This document shows, piece by piece, positions 10,180-23,761 of a stretch of 64,000 nt of DNA. How positions within the stretch are numbered: the first letter of the stretch is position 1; each line of letters begins with the position of its first letter. The notes beneath the pieces were generated by a model that worked only from the letters and a program-made list of their open reading frames with translations, had not been told where the DNA came from and ran no database searches. The stretch is from contig NZ_UAQZ01000003.1 of the NCBI RefSeq assembly GCF_900446215.1, positions 124,001-188,000 of the forward strand, given 5' to 3'. The translations under genes and the position numbers were made by a program. Source of the stretch: Burkholderia cenocepacia (GTDB lineage Bacteria > Pseudomonadota > Gammaproteobacteria > Burkholderiales > Burkholderiaceae).

Positions 10180-11021
10180 TCGAGAATCGCAAGGGCTTCG
10201 ACCTGTTCTGCCACGCGGTGCTGATCGCGGGCGTCGTGCTGATCGTGTTCCCCGTCTACGTCGCGTTCTGCGCGGCGACGATGAACGCGCAGGAAGTGTT
10301 CACGGTGCCGCTGTCGCTGGTGCCGAGCACGCACCTGTTCGAGAACATCGCGTACATCTGGGGGCACGGCAGCGGCGGCACGACGGCGCCGTTCGGCCGC
10401 CTGCTCGTGAACAGCTTCGCGATGGCGCTCGGCATCGCGGTCGGCAAGATCGCGGTGTCGATCCTGTCCGCGTATGCGATCGTCTACTTCCGCTTCCCGT
10501 TTCGCAACACGGCGTTCTGGCTGATCTTCGTCACGCTGATGCTGCCGGTGGAAGTGCGGATCTTCCCGACCGTGCAGGTCGTGTCGACGCTGCACCTGAC
10601 GAACACCTACGCGGGGCTCACGATGCCGCTGATCGCATCGGCGACCGCGACGTTCCTGTTCCGCCAGTTCTTCATGACGCTGCCCGACGAGTTGATGGAC
10701 GCGGCGCGCATCGACGGCGCGGGGCCGCTGCGCTTTTTCTGGGACGTGGTGCTGCCGCTGTCGAAGACGAGCATCGCCGCGCTGTTCGTGATCACGTTCA
10801 TCTACGGTTGGAACCAGTATCTGTGGCCGATCCTGATCACGACGGAGGCGTCGCTGTCGACGGCGGTGGTGGGCATCAAGACGATGATCGCGAGCGGCGA
10901 CGCCGCGACCGAATGGCAATACGTGATGGCGGCGACGCTGCTGGCGATGATTCCGCCGCTCGTCGTCGTGCTGGCGATGCAGCGCTGGTTCGTGCGCGGC
11001 CTCGTCGATTCCGAGAAATGA
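10176..11021 (+). CDS. ugpE: sn-Glycerol-3-phosphate ABC transporter permease UgpE
   Basis: 281 aa second membrane subunit, six predicted helices. Its EAA-type loop reads [20 protein letters not shown], near-identical in design to that of UgpA. Start ATG 10176 is inside the ugpA stop. Continuing upstream in the same frame gives only Arg-rich shadow sequence. It forms the heterodimeric channel with UgpA. Confidence 0.95.
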   Translation: MIENRKGFDLFCHAVLIAGVVLIVFPVYVAFCAATMNAQEVFTVPLSLVPSTHLFENIAYIWGHGSGGTTAPFGRLLVNSFAMALGIAVGKIAVSILSAYAIVYFRFPFRNTAFWLIFVTLMLPVEVRIFPTVQVVSTLHLTNTYAGLTMPLIASATATFLFRQFFMTLPDELMDAARIDGAGPLRFFWDVVLPLSKTSIAALFVITFIYGWNQYLWPILITTEASLSTAVVGIKTMIASGDAATEWQYVMAATLLAMIPPLVVVLAMQRWFVRGLVDSEK

Positions 11022-11052
11022 ACGACCGACGTAACCGGGAGAAGGACCAGGT

Positions 11053-12138
11053 ATGGCTGCGCTGAGCTTGAAGGGCGTCAGGAAATCCTACGACGGCAAG
11101 CAGCACGTGCTGCATGGCATCGACGTGGAGATCGCCGACGGCGAATTCATCGTGCTGGTCGGCCCGTCGGGCTGCGGCAAGTCGACGTTGCTGCGGATGA
11201 TCGCGGGTCTCGAGACCGTGACGGACGGCGAGATCGCGATCGGCGACCGGGTCGTCAACACGCTGGAGCCGAAGGACCGCGACATCGCGATGGTGTTCCA
11301 GAACTATGCGCTGTATCCGCACATGACGGTCGCGCAGAACATGGGCTACGGGCTGAAGATCCGCGGGATCGAGCGCGCGACGATCGATGCGCGGGTGGCG
11401 GCGGCCGCGAAGATCCTCGAGCTCGAACCGCTGCTCGCGCGGCGGCCGCGCGAACTGTCGGGCGGCCAGCGGCAGCGCGTCGCGATGGGGCGCGCGATCG
11501 TGCGCGAACCGTCGGTGTTCCTGTTCGACGAGCCGTTGTCGAACCTCGACGCGAAGCTGCGCGTGCAGATGCGGCTCGAGATCCAGCGGCTGCACGCGCG
11601 GCTCGCGACGACGAGTGTGTACGTGACGCACGACCAGATCGAGGCGATGACGCTCGCGCAGCGGGTGATCGTGATGAACCGCGGCTACGCGGAGCAGATC
11701 GGCGCGCCGGTCGACGTGTACGAGAAGCCGGCGACCGTGTTCGTCGCGGGCTTCATCGGCTCGCCCGCGATGAACCTGATGCACGGCCGGCTGTCGGAAG
11801 ACGGCGCGACCTTCACGGTCGCGGGCGGCGGCCCCGCGCTGCCGGTCGCCGGCGCGCCGGGCATCGGCAGCGAGATCGCTACCGGGCGCGACTGGGTACT
11901 CGGCGTGCGTCCCGAACACATGACGCCGCAGCCGGGCGTCGCGCAGGCGACGCTGCCGGTCGATTCGTGCGAGCTGCTCGGCGCGGACAATCTCGCGCAC
12001 GGCCGCTGGGGCAATCACGACGTCGCGGTGCGCCTGCCGCACGCGGACCGCCCGGCGCGCGGCACGGCGCTGGCGGCGGCGCTGCCCGCGCACCGGCTGC
12101 ATTTCTTCGATCCCGAAACCGGCAAGCGGGCCGGCTGA
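11053..12138 (+). CDS. ugpC: sn-Glycerol-3-phosphate ABC transporter ATPase UgpC
   Basis: 361 aa MalK-type ATPase. Walker A is GPSGCGKST, the Q-loop is in [12 protein letters not shown], the signature is [15 protein letters not shown], Walker B is [13 protein letters not shown] and the H-loop is [10 protein letters not shown]. The C-terminal ~120 residues form the TOBE/regulatory domain. Start ATG 11053 follows GGGAGAAGGA. It powers UgpAE. Confidence 0.96.
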   Translation: MAALSLKGVRKSYDGKQHVLHGIDVEIADGEFIVLVGPSGCGKSTLLRMIAGLETVTDGEIAIGDRVVNTLEPKDRDIAMVFQNYALYPHMTVAQNMGYGLKIRGIERATIDARVAAAAKILELEPLLARRPRELSGGQRQRVAMGRAIVREPSVFLFDEPLSNLDAKLRVQMRLEIQRLHARLATTSVYVTHDQIEAMTLAQRVIVMNRGYAEQIGAPVDVYEKPATVFVAGFIGSPAMNLMHGRLSEDGATFTVAGGGPALPVAGAPGIGSEIATGRDWVLGVRPEHMTPQPGVAQATLPVDSCELLGADNLAHGRWGNHDVAVRLPHADRPARGTALAAALPAHRLHFFDPETGKRAG

Positions 12139-12164
12139 AACCGTTTGACTGCGGGAGACCGACG

Positions 12165-12935
12165 ATGACGATCCGTACCGACTGGCCCTATCCGCGCGTC
12201 GTCGCCCATCGCGGCGGCGGCACGCTCGCACCGGAGAACACGCTGGCCGCGCTCGACGAGGGCGCGCGGCGCGGTCACCGGATGGTCGAGTTCGACGCGA
12301 AGCTGTCGGCCGACGACGTGACCTTCCTGCTGCACGACGACACGGTCGACCGGACCTCGAACGGTCACGGAGCGGCGGCGGGCATGCGTTATGCGGCGCT
12401 GGCCGCGCTCGACGCGGGCGCGTGGCGCGACGCGCGCTTCGCGGGCGAACGGATGCCGACGCTCGAGGCGGCGGCGGCGCGCTGCATCGCGCACGGGCTG
12501 GCCGCAAACGTCGAGATCAAGCCGTGCCCGGGGCGCGAGCGCGAAACCGGGCAGCGCGTGGCGGCCGATGCGGCCGCGTACTGGCGCGATGCCGCCGTGG
12601 CGCCGCTGCTGTCGTCGTTCTCGTTCGACGCGCTGCGGCAGGCGCGCGCGACGGCGCCGGCACTGCCGCGCGGGATGCTCTACGAAGTCGTGCCGGACGA
12701 CTGGCATGCGCAGGTCATCGATGCGCTCGACTGCGTATCGTTGCATGCAGACCACACTCGGCTCGACGAATCCCTGGTGCGCGCGATCAAGGCGGCCGGG
12801 TTGCGCATCCTGGTTTACACGGTGAACGACCTCGAACGGGCGCGCGAACTGGCGCGTTGGGGCGTCGACGCGGTCTGCACGGACCGCATCGACCTGATCG
12901 CGCCCGACGCGCTGGACGATATCGACGTCGTCTGA
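12165..12935 (+). CDS. ugpQ: Glycerophosphodiester phosphodiesterase
   Basis: 256 aa cytoplasmic GDPD enzyme that cleaves glycerophosphodiesters to glycerol-3-phosphate and an alcohol. Active-site motifs: VVAHRGGGTLAPENT (His15, Arg16, Glu) and LLHDDTVDRTSNG (second His and metal-binding Asp). It is the last gene of ugpBAECQ, 26 nt after ugpC, so imported diesters can be split immediately. GGGAGA precedes ATG 12165. Confidence 0.95.
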   Translation: MTIRTDWPYPRVVAHRGGGTLAPENTLAALDEGARRGHRMVEFDAKLSADDVTFLLHDDTVDRTSNGHGAAAGMRYAALAALDAGAWRDARFAGERMPTLEAAAARCIAHGLAANVEIKPCPGRERETGQRVAADAAAYWRDAAVAPLLSSFSFDALRQARATAPALPRGMLYEVVPDDWHAQVIDALDCVSLHADHTRLDESLVRAIKAAGLRILVYTVNDLERARELARWGVDAVCTDRIDLIAPDALDDIDVV

Positions 12936-13005
12936 CGGCCACGGCCACGGCCGCGGCGGCGTCCGGTAAAACCCTTGCGCCGAACGTGCCTGACGCGAAA
13001 AAACG

Positions 13006-13037
13006 ACGCCCCGACGGGATTTCCGTCGGGGCGTTTT
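13006..13037. terminator. Intrinsic terminator between ugpQ and ompW
   Basis: A perfect 12-bp stem, ACGCCCCGACGG at 13006-13017 with CCGTCGGGGCGT at 13023-13034, and a 5-nt loop. TTTT follows on the plus strand and a run of A precedes it (T on the minus strand), so it can serve both convergent genes. Confidence 0.9.
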
Positions 13038-13117
13038 GCATCGTGGAGACGTTACGCCAGGAAAAATCCGCTACAAATTGCAGCAGGATTAACCATTCCC
13101 CAAATATTCGACTACGC

Positions 13118-13849
13118 TTAGAAGCGGTAGCCGACGTTCAGGTACGTCACGATCGGGTTCAGCGAGATGTGGGCCTTCGACGTTTCCGTCAGCGTACCGA
13201 CCGGGGTCCGGCGCGCCGTCGTGAAGGTCGCGGTCACGCTGACCGGGATGTACGACATCGAGAAGCCGGCGAACCAGTGCTTCGTGAAGTTGTACGTGAA
13301 GCCGGCGTTGAACACGGGCGCCCACTGGTTGCTGGTCGTGGCGCTGGTCGGGCCGCCGAGCACGCCGTTCTCGAACGTGCTGTTCGTGATCTTCGCGCCG
13401 GTGAACCAGATATACGTCGCGCCGACGCCGACATACGGACGGAACTTCGCGTTGGCGTCGTTGAAGTAGTACTTGAGGAGGAGCGCAGGGCTCCACTGGT
13501 ACGCGCGGCCAAGCGTACCGAACTTCGAGAACTGGCCCTTGCCGGTGATGTCGAACTTCGGCGGGATGCCGGCGATGAACTCGGTGGCGATATGGTCGGT
13601 CACGAAGTAACCGGTCGCCAGCGCGAGCGTGTCGGCATCGCTGATGCCGGCGCCGGTGTTGGGAATCGACTGATTGACGGGCGTGCCGCCTACGCCGTAG
13701 ACGAACAGCGGGTCGCTGCTGTCCTGCGGCGCAAGGTGCAGCCAGCCGGTGCTGACGTAGAAATCACCTGCGGATTGTGCATGTGCCGTACCGCCCGCGA
13801 ACGTGAATGCGAGCGCTGCGGCCCCCGTAATGGCCAGTTTTCGTTTCAT
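13118..13849 (-). CDS. ompW: OmpW-family outer-membrane protein
   Basis: 243 aa, an eight-stranded outer-membrane beta-barrel thought to pass small hydrophobic compounds. Signal peptide MKRKLAITG...GGTAHAQ (about residues 1-24). The mature start SAGDFYVSTGWLHLAP, the central KYYFNDANAKFRPYVG (a family hallmark) and the terminal Phe of GYRF (needed for Bam recognition) are visible. Start ATG 13849 has GGAGGAGACA just upstream; an ATG 54 nt further up lacks one. It is a single-gene unit convergent with ugpQ. Confidence 0.93.
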   Translation of the reverse strand: MKRKLAITGAAALAFTFAGGTAHAQSAGDFYVSTGWLHLAPQDSSDPLFVYGVGGTPVNQSIPNTGAGISDADTLALATGYFVTDHIATEFIAGIPPKFDITGKGQFSKFGTLGRAYQWSPALLLKYYFNDANAKFRPYVGVGATYIWFTGAKITNSTFENGVLGGPTSATTSNQWAPVFNAGFTYNFTKHWFAGFSMSYIPVSVTATFTTARRTPVGTLTETSKAHISLNPIVTYLNVGYRF

Positions 13850-14042
13850 TGTGTCTCCTCCGATCAAAGGCGTGCTCATTATGACGACTGCGTTTAAAAC
13901 CAAACAAGCTCGTAAGTTAGAGTTTTCTCCCTAGGATTCGCACGACCGTACGCTTACGCGCGCCGCTGGGGCAGGCATTCTACGCAGGTGCGCATTTTCG
14001 GACCTCCGGGTATTTCCTAACGCGTTTAAACGGACATTCAGC

Positions 14043-14756
14043 ATGGCACGGTTAGCACGACTCTACGTTCCCGACCAGCCGCAGCACGTGATACTGCGCC
14101 GCCTGGATCAGCAACCCGCGTTCGTCGACGACCAGGACTACGAACTCTTCATCGATTGCCTGAAGGCCGCCGCACGCGATCATCACCTGGCGGTACACGC
14201 CTACGTGCTGCTGCCGCGCCAGGTGCAACTCCTCGTGACACCGAGCGACGAGGCGAGCCTGCCGAAGGCGATGCAGGCCGTCGGCCGTCGCTACGTCGCG
14301 CATTTCAACCGGCGCTATTCGCGGCGCGGCACGTTGTGGGAAGGCCGCTATCGCGCGACCGTGATCGAAGGCGAGCGCTATTTCCTGCTCGCGAGCCGCG
14401 TGGTCGAGATGAGCCCGGTCCGCTCGCAGCTCGTCGCGACGCCCGAGGCCTATCGCTGGTCGAGCTACCGGCATCACGTCGGGCTCACCGTCGACAGCCT
14501 GATCACCGACCATCCGCTCTACTGGGCGCTCGGCAACACGCCGTTCGACCGCCAGCGGGCGTACAAGGAGCTGTGCGAACAGCCGCTCGACGAGCGGCAG
14601 GCCGATCAGCTGCAGCAGGCCACGCTGAAGGGCTGGGTGCTCGGCGGCGAGAATTACCGCGAGTGGGCGGCGCGCACCGCGAACCGGCGCGTCTCGCCGT
14701 TGCCGCGCGGGCGCCCCAGAAAGGTGCGCGAAAACACGCCGCCGATCCAGCAGTAA
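14043..14756 (+). CDS. Degenerate RAYT-like (Y1/REP-associated) transposase-family protein
   Basis: 237 aa with the full layout of the Y1_Tnp/RAYT family: N-terminal LYVPDQPQHVILRRLDQQPAFVDD, then DYELFIDCLKAAA, HAYVLLPRQVQLLVTP, KAMQAVGRRYVAHFNRRYS, RRGTLWEGRYRATVI and YRWSSYRHH. Active members have MPNHVHLL, the HUH metal site. Here residues 60-62 are Gln-Val-Gln (14220-14228), so both metal-binding His are lost, while the tyrosines in the GRRYVAHFN helix remain. The frame is intact and the codon use is like its neighbours. No REP-type palindromes or terminal repeats are visible beside it. It may be a domesticated nucleic-acid-binding protein. It stands alone between ompW and gltB. Confidence 0.8.
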   Translation: MARLARLYVPDQPQHVILRRLDQQPAFVDDQDYELFIDCLKAAARDHHLAVHAYVLLPRQVQLLVTPSDEASLPKAMQAVGRRYVAHFNRRYSRRGTLWEGRYRATVIEGERYFLLASRVVEMSPVRSQLVATPEAYRWSSYRHHVGLTVDSLITDHPLYWALGNTPFDRQRAYKELCEQPLDERQADQLQQATLKGWVLGGENYREWAARTANRRVSPLPRGRPRKVRENTPPIQQ

Positions 14757-14884
14757 CGCCGGAAAGGCGGGCCGGAAGCGGCGCGGCGGGCGCCGCTTCT
14801 TTTTGCACCAAAACGATACGGCCCCAATAAAACAGCACCAGATCGAGGCATTCATTTAATTGGGGTTCGATCAAGCGGTTTTTG

Positions 14885-14914
14885 TTGCTATTCCCTTGAT
14901 TCGTCGCGTATATT
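14885..14914 (+). promoter_or_regulatory. gltB: Candidate sigma-70 promoter for gltBD
   Basis: TTGCTA (14885-14890), an 18-nt spacer and TATATT (14909-14914) make a reasonable -35/-10 pair. It would leave a leader of about 125 nt before gltB. The rest of the 288-nt gap after the RAYT gene shows no gene. Confidence 0.45.
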
Positions 14915-15044
14915 CCGAATTCCGGTGGCCCGGGCGAAGCCTGCCCAACCACTGTCGGCCGTGCCGTCTCCTGTCGGGAGCGGGCTCGACGGCAACAAGA
15001 AAACGGTTCAACGGCCTCCAGGCCCCCTTTACGACGGTGTCCCC

Positions 15045-19748
<4,704 letters not shown>

Positions 19749-19769
19749 GCGACGAACGACATAGCGAAT

Positions 19770-19798
19770 GCCGCGCGCGCCTGATGGCCGCGCGCGGC
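19770..19798 (+). other. Intercistronic hairpin between gltB and gltD
   Basis: GCCGCGCGCG (19770-19779) pairs perfectly with CGCGCGCGGC (19789-19798) around a 9-nt loop. No T-run follows, so it is not a standard terminator. It could stabilise or attenuate the gltBD message. Confidence 0.5.
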
Positions 19799-19833
19799 TC
19801 CCCCACCCGATACACCGAACAGAAGAGCACCTT

Positions 19834-21300
19834 ATGGGCAAGGCAACCGGTTTTCTGGAGTTCGAACGCCGCCACGAGGCGTACGAAGCACCGCTCACGC
19901 GCGTGAAGCACTACAAGGAATTCGTCGCGGCGCTGACCGACGCGGACGCGAAGGTCCAGGGCGCGCGCTGCATGGATTGCGGCATCCCGTTCTGCAACAA
20001 CGGCTGCCCGGTCAACAACATCATCCCGGACTTCAACGATCTCGTTTACCGCCAGGACTGGCAGCAGGCGATCGAAGTCCTGCACTCGACCAACAACTTC
20101 CCGGAATTCACGGGCCGCATCTGCCCGGCGCCGTGCGAAGCGGCCTGCACGCTCGGGATCAACAACGATCCGGTCGGCATCAAGTCGATCGAGCACGCGA
20201 TCATCGACAAGGCCTGGGCGGAAGGCTGGGTGAAGCCGCTGCCGGCCGAACACAAGACGGGCAAGAAGGTCGCGGTCGTCGGTTCGGGCCCCGCGGGCCT
20301 CGCTGCCGCGCAGCAGCTCGCGCGTGCGGGCCACGACGTGACGGTGTTCGAGAAGAACGACCGCATCGGCGGCCTGCTGCGTTACGGGATTCCCGACTTC
20401 AAGCTCGAGAAGTGGCTGATCGATCGCCGCATGCGCCAGATGGAAGCGGAAGGCGTGAGGTTCCGTACCAGCGTGTTCATCGGCAAGGAGCCGCTGCCCG
20501 AATCGATCGGCAGCCTCGCGAAGGAAACCATCTCGCCGGACACGCTGAAGGAAGAATTCGACGCGGTCGTGATCGCCGGCGGTTCGGAAACGCCGCGCGA
20601 CCTGCCGGTACCGGGCCGCGAGCTCGCGGGCGTCCATTTCGCGATGGACTTCCTGCCGCAGCAGAACCGCGTGAACGCGGGCGACAAGCTCGCCGACCAG
20701 CTGCTCGCGAAGGGCAAGCACGTGATCGTGATCGGCGGCGGCGATACGGGTTCGGACTGCGTCGGCACGTCGAACCGTCACGGCGCGAAGCAGGTCACGC
20801 AGTTCGAGCTGCTGCCGCAGCCGCCGGAAGAGGAAAACAAGCCGCTCGTGTGGCCGTACTGGCCGATCAAGCTGCGTACGTCGTCGTCGCACGAGGAGGG
20901 CTGCGAGCGTGACTGGGCGGTCGCGACGAAGCGTCTCGAAGGCAAGAACGGCAAGGTCGAGAAGCTGATCGCGGTGCGTGTCGAGTGGAAGGACGGCAAG
21001 ATGCAGGAAGTGCCGGGTTCCGAGTTCGAGATGAAGGCCGATCTCGTGCTGCTCGCGATGGGCTTCACGCAGCCGGCCGCGCCGGTGCTCGACGCGTTCG
21101 GCGTCGCGAAGGATGCGCGCGGCAATGCACGCGCGACGACCGAAGGCGACCGTTCGTACTACACGTCGGTCGACAAGGTGTTCGCGGCAGGCGACATGCG
21201 TCGCGGCCAGTCGCTCGTGGTGTGGGCGATCCGCGAAGGCCGCCAGTGCGCGCGCTCGGTCGATACGTACCTGATGGGCCATTCGGAACTGCCGCGCTGA
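19834..21300 (+). CDS. gltD: Glutamate synthase (NADPH), small subunit
   Basis: 488 aa flavoprotein that takes electrons from NADPH and passes them to GltB. The N-terminal cysteine region [14 protein letters not shown] and [12 protein letters not shown] binds the 4Fe-4S clusters. The FAD dinucleotide fold is [20 protein letters not shown] and the NADPH fold is [15 protein letters not shown]. The C-terminal FAD motif is [18 protein letters not shown]. The start [13 protein letters not shown] at 19834 is the conserved one. A terminator lies 31 nt after the stop. Confidence 0.97.
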   Translation: MGKATGFLEFERRHEAYEAPLTRVKHYKEFVAALTDADAKVQGARCMDCGIPFCNNGCPVNNIIPDFNDLVYRQDWQQAIEVLHSTNNFPEFTGRICPAPCEAACTLGINNDPVGIKSIEHAIIDKAWAEGWVKPLPAEHKTGKKVAVVGSGPAGLAAAQQLARAGHDVTVFEKNDRIGGLLRYGIPDFKLEKWLIDRRMRQMEAEGVRFRTSVFIGKEPLPESIGSLAKETISPDTLKEEFDAVVIAGGSETPRDLPVPGRELAGVHFAMDFLPQQNRVNAGDKLADQLLAKGKHVIVIGGGDTGSDCVGTSNRHGAKQVTQFELLPQPPEEENKPLVWPYWPIKLRTSSSHEEGCERDWAVATKRLEGKNGKVEKLIAVRVEWKDGKMQEVPGSEFEMKADLVLLAMGFTQPAAPVLDAFGVAKDARGNARATTEGDRSYYTSVDKVFAAGDMRRGQSLVVWAIREGRQCARSVDTYLMGHSELPR

Positions 21301-21331
21301 GCTGAATCGCGCGAGCGGGTTTCGACCAAAG

Positions 21332-21362
21332 CCGGGCGTCCGAGAGGGCGCCCGGTTTTTTT
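21332..21362 (+). terminator. Intrinsic terminator of gltBD
   Basis: CCGGGCGTCC (21332-21341) pairs with GGGCGCCCGG (21346-21355) across a GAGA tetraloop with one G-T pair; seven T follow (21356-21362). Confidence 0.92.
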
Positions 21363-21675
21363 ATGGCTGCGCGCGGTCGATGTCGTTGCCGCGGCGTCGG
21401 CCCGGATGGTCGGGGCGCAAGCATTCGAAGCGCCCTGACGCTCACCGGCGGGTGCCGGGCGAGCGTGAACCGGTCGGCCGGGCCCGCAGCGGCGCCGCAT
21501 CGTCGCCCCGCATTTTCGCGAAGCGTCGTCTAACCTGATGACATTCGGCCTCGATTTTTCGTCATCTCAATTCCTTTCGTTTTGTAATAATCCTTGAAAA
21601 CTGTCATATCATGTCGCCCCTCGGGCCGCGTTCGCGGTCGCCGCACATGACTGACCCTATTTACAAGGACTCTGG
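21363..21675. other. Noncoding gap upstream of the alanine symporter gene
   Basis: 313 nt without a credible gene. The first half is GC-rich. About 21540-21620 is markedly T-rich (runs such as ATTTTTCG and CGTTTTGTAATAATCC) compared with its surroundings, so the symporter promoter and possible regulator sites probably lie there. I could not place a convincing -35/-10 pair. AAGGA about 8 nt before ATG 21676 is the ribosome site. Confidence 0.4.
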
Positions 21676-23166
21676 ATGGAAGCATTCGTGCATGGGCTGA
21701 TCGACGCCGTCAATGGCGTGTTGTGGAACTACGTGCTGATCGCGCTGCTGCTCGGCGCCGGTGCGTGGTTCACGTTGCGGTTCCGGATGATCCAGCTGAA
21801 GGCGCTGTTCCTCAGCATGAAGCTGGTCGGCAGCAAGGGCGAACCGGGCAGCATCTCGTCGTTCCAGGCGTTCGCGACCGGGCTCGCGAGCCGCGTCGGC
21901 ACCGGCAACATCGCCGGCGTCGCGGTCGCGCTGACGGTCGGCGGGCCGGGCGCGATCTTCTGGATGTGGATGACCGCGCTGGTCGGGATGTCGTCCGCGT
22001 TCGTCGAGGCGACGCTCGCGCAGATCTTCAAGGTATCGCATCCGGACGGCAGCTATCGCGGCGGCCCCGCGTACTACATCCAGACGGGCCTGCGCTCGCG
22101 CGGCTTCGGTGTGCTGTTCTCGCTGTCGCTGATCCTCGCGTTCGGCTTCGTGTTCAACGCGGTACAGGCCAATGCGATCGCCGATGCATTCCATACGTCG
22201 TTCGGCTGGCGTCGCGAGACGGTCGGCCTCGGTCTCGTGCTGCTGTCCGCGCCGATCATCTTCGGCGGCATCCGCCGCATCGCGACGGTCGCGCAGGTGA
22301 TCGTGCCGCTGATGGCGATCGGCTACCTCGCGCTCGCGGTCTACGCGGTCGCGACGCACATCACGCTGGTGCCCGGCGTGATCGCGTTGATCGTGAAGAG
22401 CGCGTTCGGCCTCGAGCAGGCGGCCGGCGGCCTGACCGGCTACGCGGTCAGCCAGGCGATCGCGATCGGCGTGAAGCGCGGGCTGTTCTCGAACGAGGCG
22501 GGGATGGGCAGCGCGCCGAACGCGGCCGCGACCGCGAGCACGCGCCACCCCGTCACGCAGGGGCTGATCCAGATGCTCGGCGTGTTCGTCGACACGATCG
22601 TGATCTGCAGCGCGACCGCATTCGTGATCCTGCTGTCGGGCCAGTACGAACTCGGCACCGGGATGGAGGGCGCGGCGCTCACGCAGCGCGCGATCTCGAG
22701 CCACGTCGGCGACTGGGGGGGCATCTACATGGCCGTCGCGATCTTCTTCCTCGCGTTCTCGTCGGTGATCGGCAACTACGCGTATGCGGAAGGCAACGTC
22801 GAATTCATCACGAAGCGGCGCGGCGTGCTGCCGCTGTTCCGCATCGCCGTGCTCGGCATGGTGATGTTCGGCAGCGTCGGGCAACTGCCGCTCGTGTGGG
22901 CGATGGCCGATACGAGCATGGGCTTGATGGCGATCATCAACCTGATCGCGATCCTCGCGCTCGGCAGGTACGCGCACGCCGCATGGGCCGACTATCGCCG
23001 CCAGCGCGCGGCCGGCGTCGCCGATCCGGTGTTCACGCGCAACACGATCCCCGAACTCGCGCGCGTGCTGCCGGCCGACGTGTGGGGCGAGCACGGCCCG
23101 CTGCCGCAGCGTCCGCCGTCGGCCGACGCGGTGGCCGAAGTGCGCGTGACGGTGCGCGAGTCATGA
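21676..23166 (+). CDS. alsT: Sodium:alanine symporter family (AGCS) transporter
   Basis: 496 aa, about 11 predicted membrane helices. It imports alanine or glycine (in some members glutamine) with Na+. The AGCS signature is in SFQAFATGLASRVGTGNIAGVAVAL split over helix 2, and GLFSNEAGMGSAPNAAATA is the second conserved block. Its stop overlaps the thpR start by ATGA. D-/L-alanine metabolism is represented nearby by dadA on the other strand, so an alanine substrate is plausible but not proven. Confidence 0.92.
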   Translation: MEAFVHGLIDAVNGVLWNYVLIALLLGAGAWFTLRFRMIQLKALFLSMKLVGSKGEPGSISSFQAFATGLASRVGTGNIAGVAVALTVGGPGAIFWMWMTALVGMSSAFVEATLAQIFKVSHPDGSYRGGPAYYIQTGLRSRGFGVLFSLSLILAFGFVFNAVQANAIADAFHTSFGWRRETVGLGLVLLSAPIIFGGIRRIATVAQVIVPLMAIGYLALAVYAVATHITLVPGVIALIVKSAFGLEQAAGGLTGYAVSQAIAIGVKRGLFSNEAGMGSAPNAAATASTRHPVTQGLIQMLGVFVDTIVICSATAFVILLSGQYELGTGMEGAALTQRAISSHVGDWGGIYMAVAIFFLAFSSVIGNYAYAEGNVEFITKRRGVLPLFRIAVLGMVMFGSVGQLPLVWAMADTSMGLMAIINLIAILALGRYAHAAWADYRRQRAAGVADPVFTRNTIPELARVLPADVWGEHGPLPQRPPSADAVAEVRVTVRES

Positions 23167-23729
23167 ACGGCGACCGGCTCCGTGCGTTCGTCGCGCTGAT
23201 GCCCGATGCGGCATCGCGCGACGCGCTGCACGCGTTGCCGGTCACCCGTGGCGCGCGGCGCCCGCCGCCCGCGCAGCTGCACATGACGCTCGCGTTCATC
23301 GGCGCAATCGAGCGGGAACGGTGCGACGCGCTGGCCGCGCACCTGCCGGCGCTCGCGGCCGCGCATGCGTTGCCGCCGATGCCGGTCGAGCGGATCGCGT
23401 GGTGGCCGAGCCTGCCGCGCGCGAGGCTGATCGTCGCGGAACTCGCGGTCGATGCTGCGTGCGTCGCGCTGAATGCGGGGCTGGCCGCGCTGCTGTGCGA
23501 ACTCGGCGTGCCGGCCGACCGCCGGCCGTTCCGGCCGCACGTGACGCTCGCGCGGCTGCCGCACGATGCGGTCGGCCAGCCCGCGCACGGCGGCGCGCCG
23601 GGGCGGCCCGTCGACGTGCGTGTCGAAGCGCTGACGCTGTTCGAAAGCCGGCTGTCGCATGAAGGCGTGTCGCATCGGCCGATCGTGTCGGTGCCGATCG
23701 CGCGTGCGGACGACAGCGTCGGCGCGTAG
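23163..23729 (+). CDS. thpR: RNA 2',3'-cyclic phosphodiesterase (2'-5' RNA ligase family)
   Basis: 188 aa two-histidine phosphoesterase. Both HxTx motifs are present: LHMTLAF (His40, Thr42) and PHVTLAR (His126, Thr128), spaced as usual for ThpR/LigT. Start ATG 23163 lies in the alsT stop. It converges on dadA across only 32 nt with no recognisable terminator. Confidence 0.93.
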   Translation: MNGDRLRAFVALMPDAASRDALHALPVTRGARRPPPAQLHMTLAFIGAIERERCDALAAHLPALAAAHALPPMPVERIAWWPSLPRARLIVAELAVDAACVALNAGLAALLCELGVPADRRPFRPHVTLARLPHDAVGQPAHGGAPGRPVDVRVEALTLFESRLSHEGVSHRPIVSVPIARADDSVGA

Positions 23730-23761
23730 GGCGCGTCCGCAAGCCTGTTCCTGGCGCGGCC

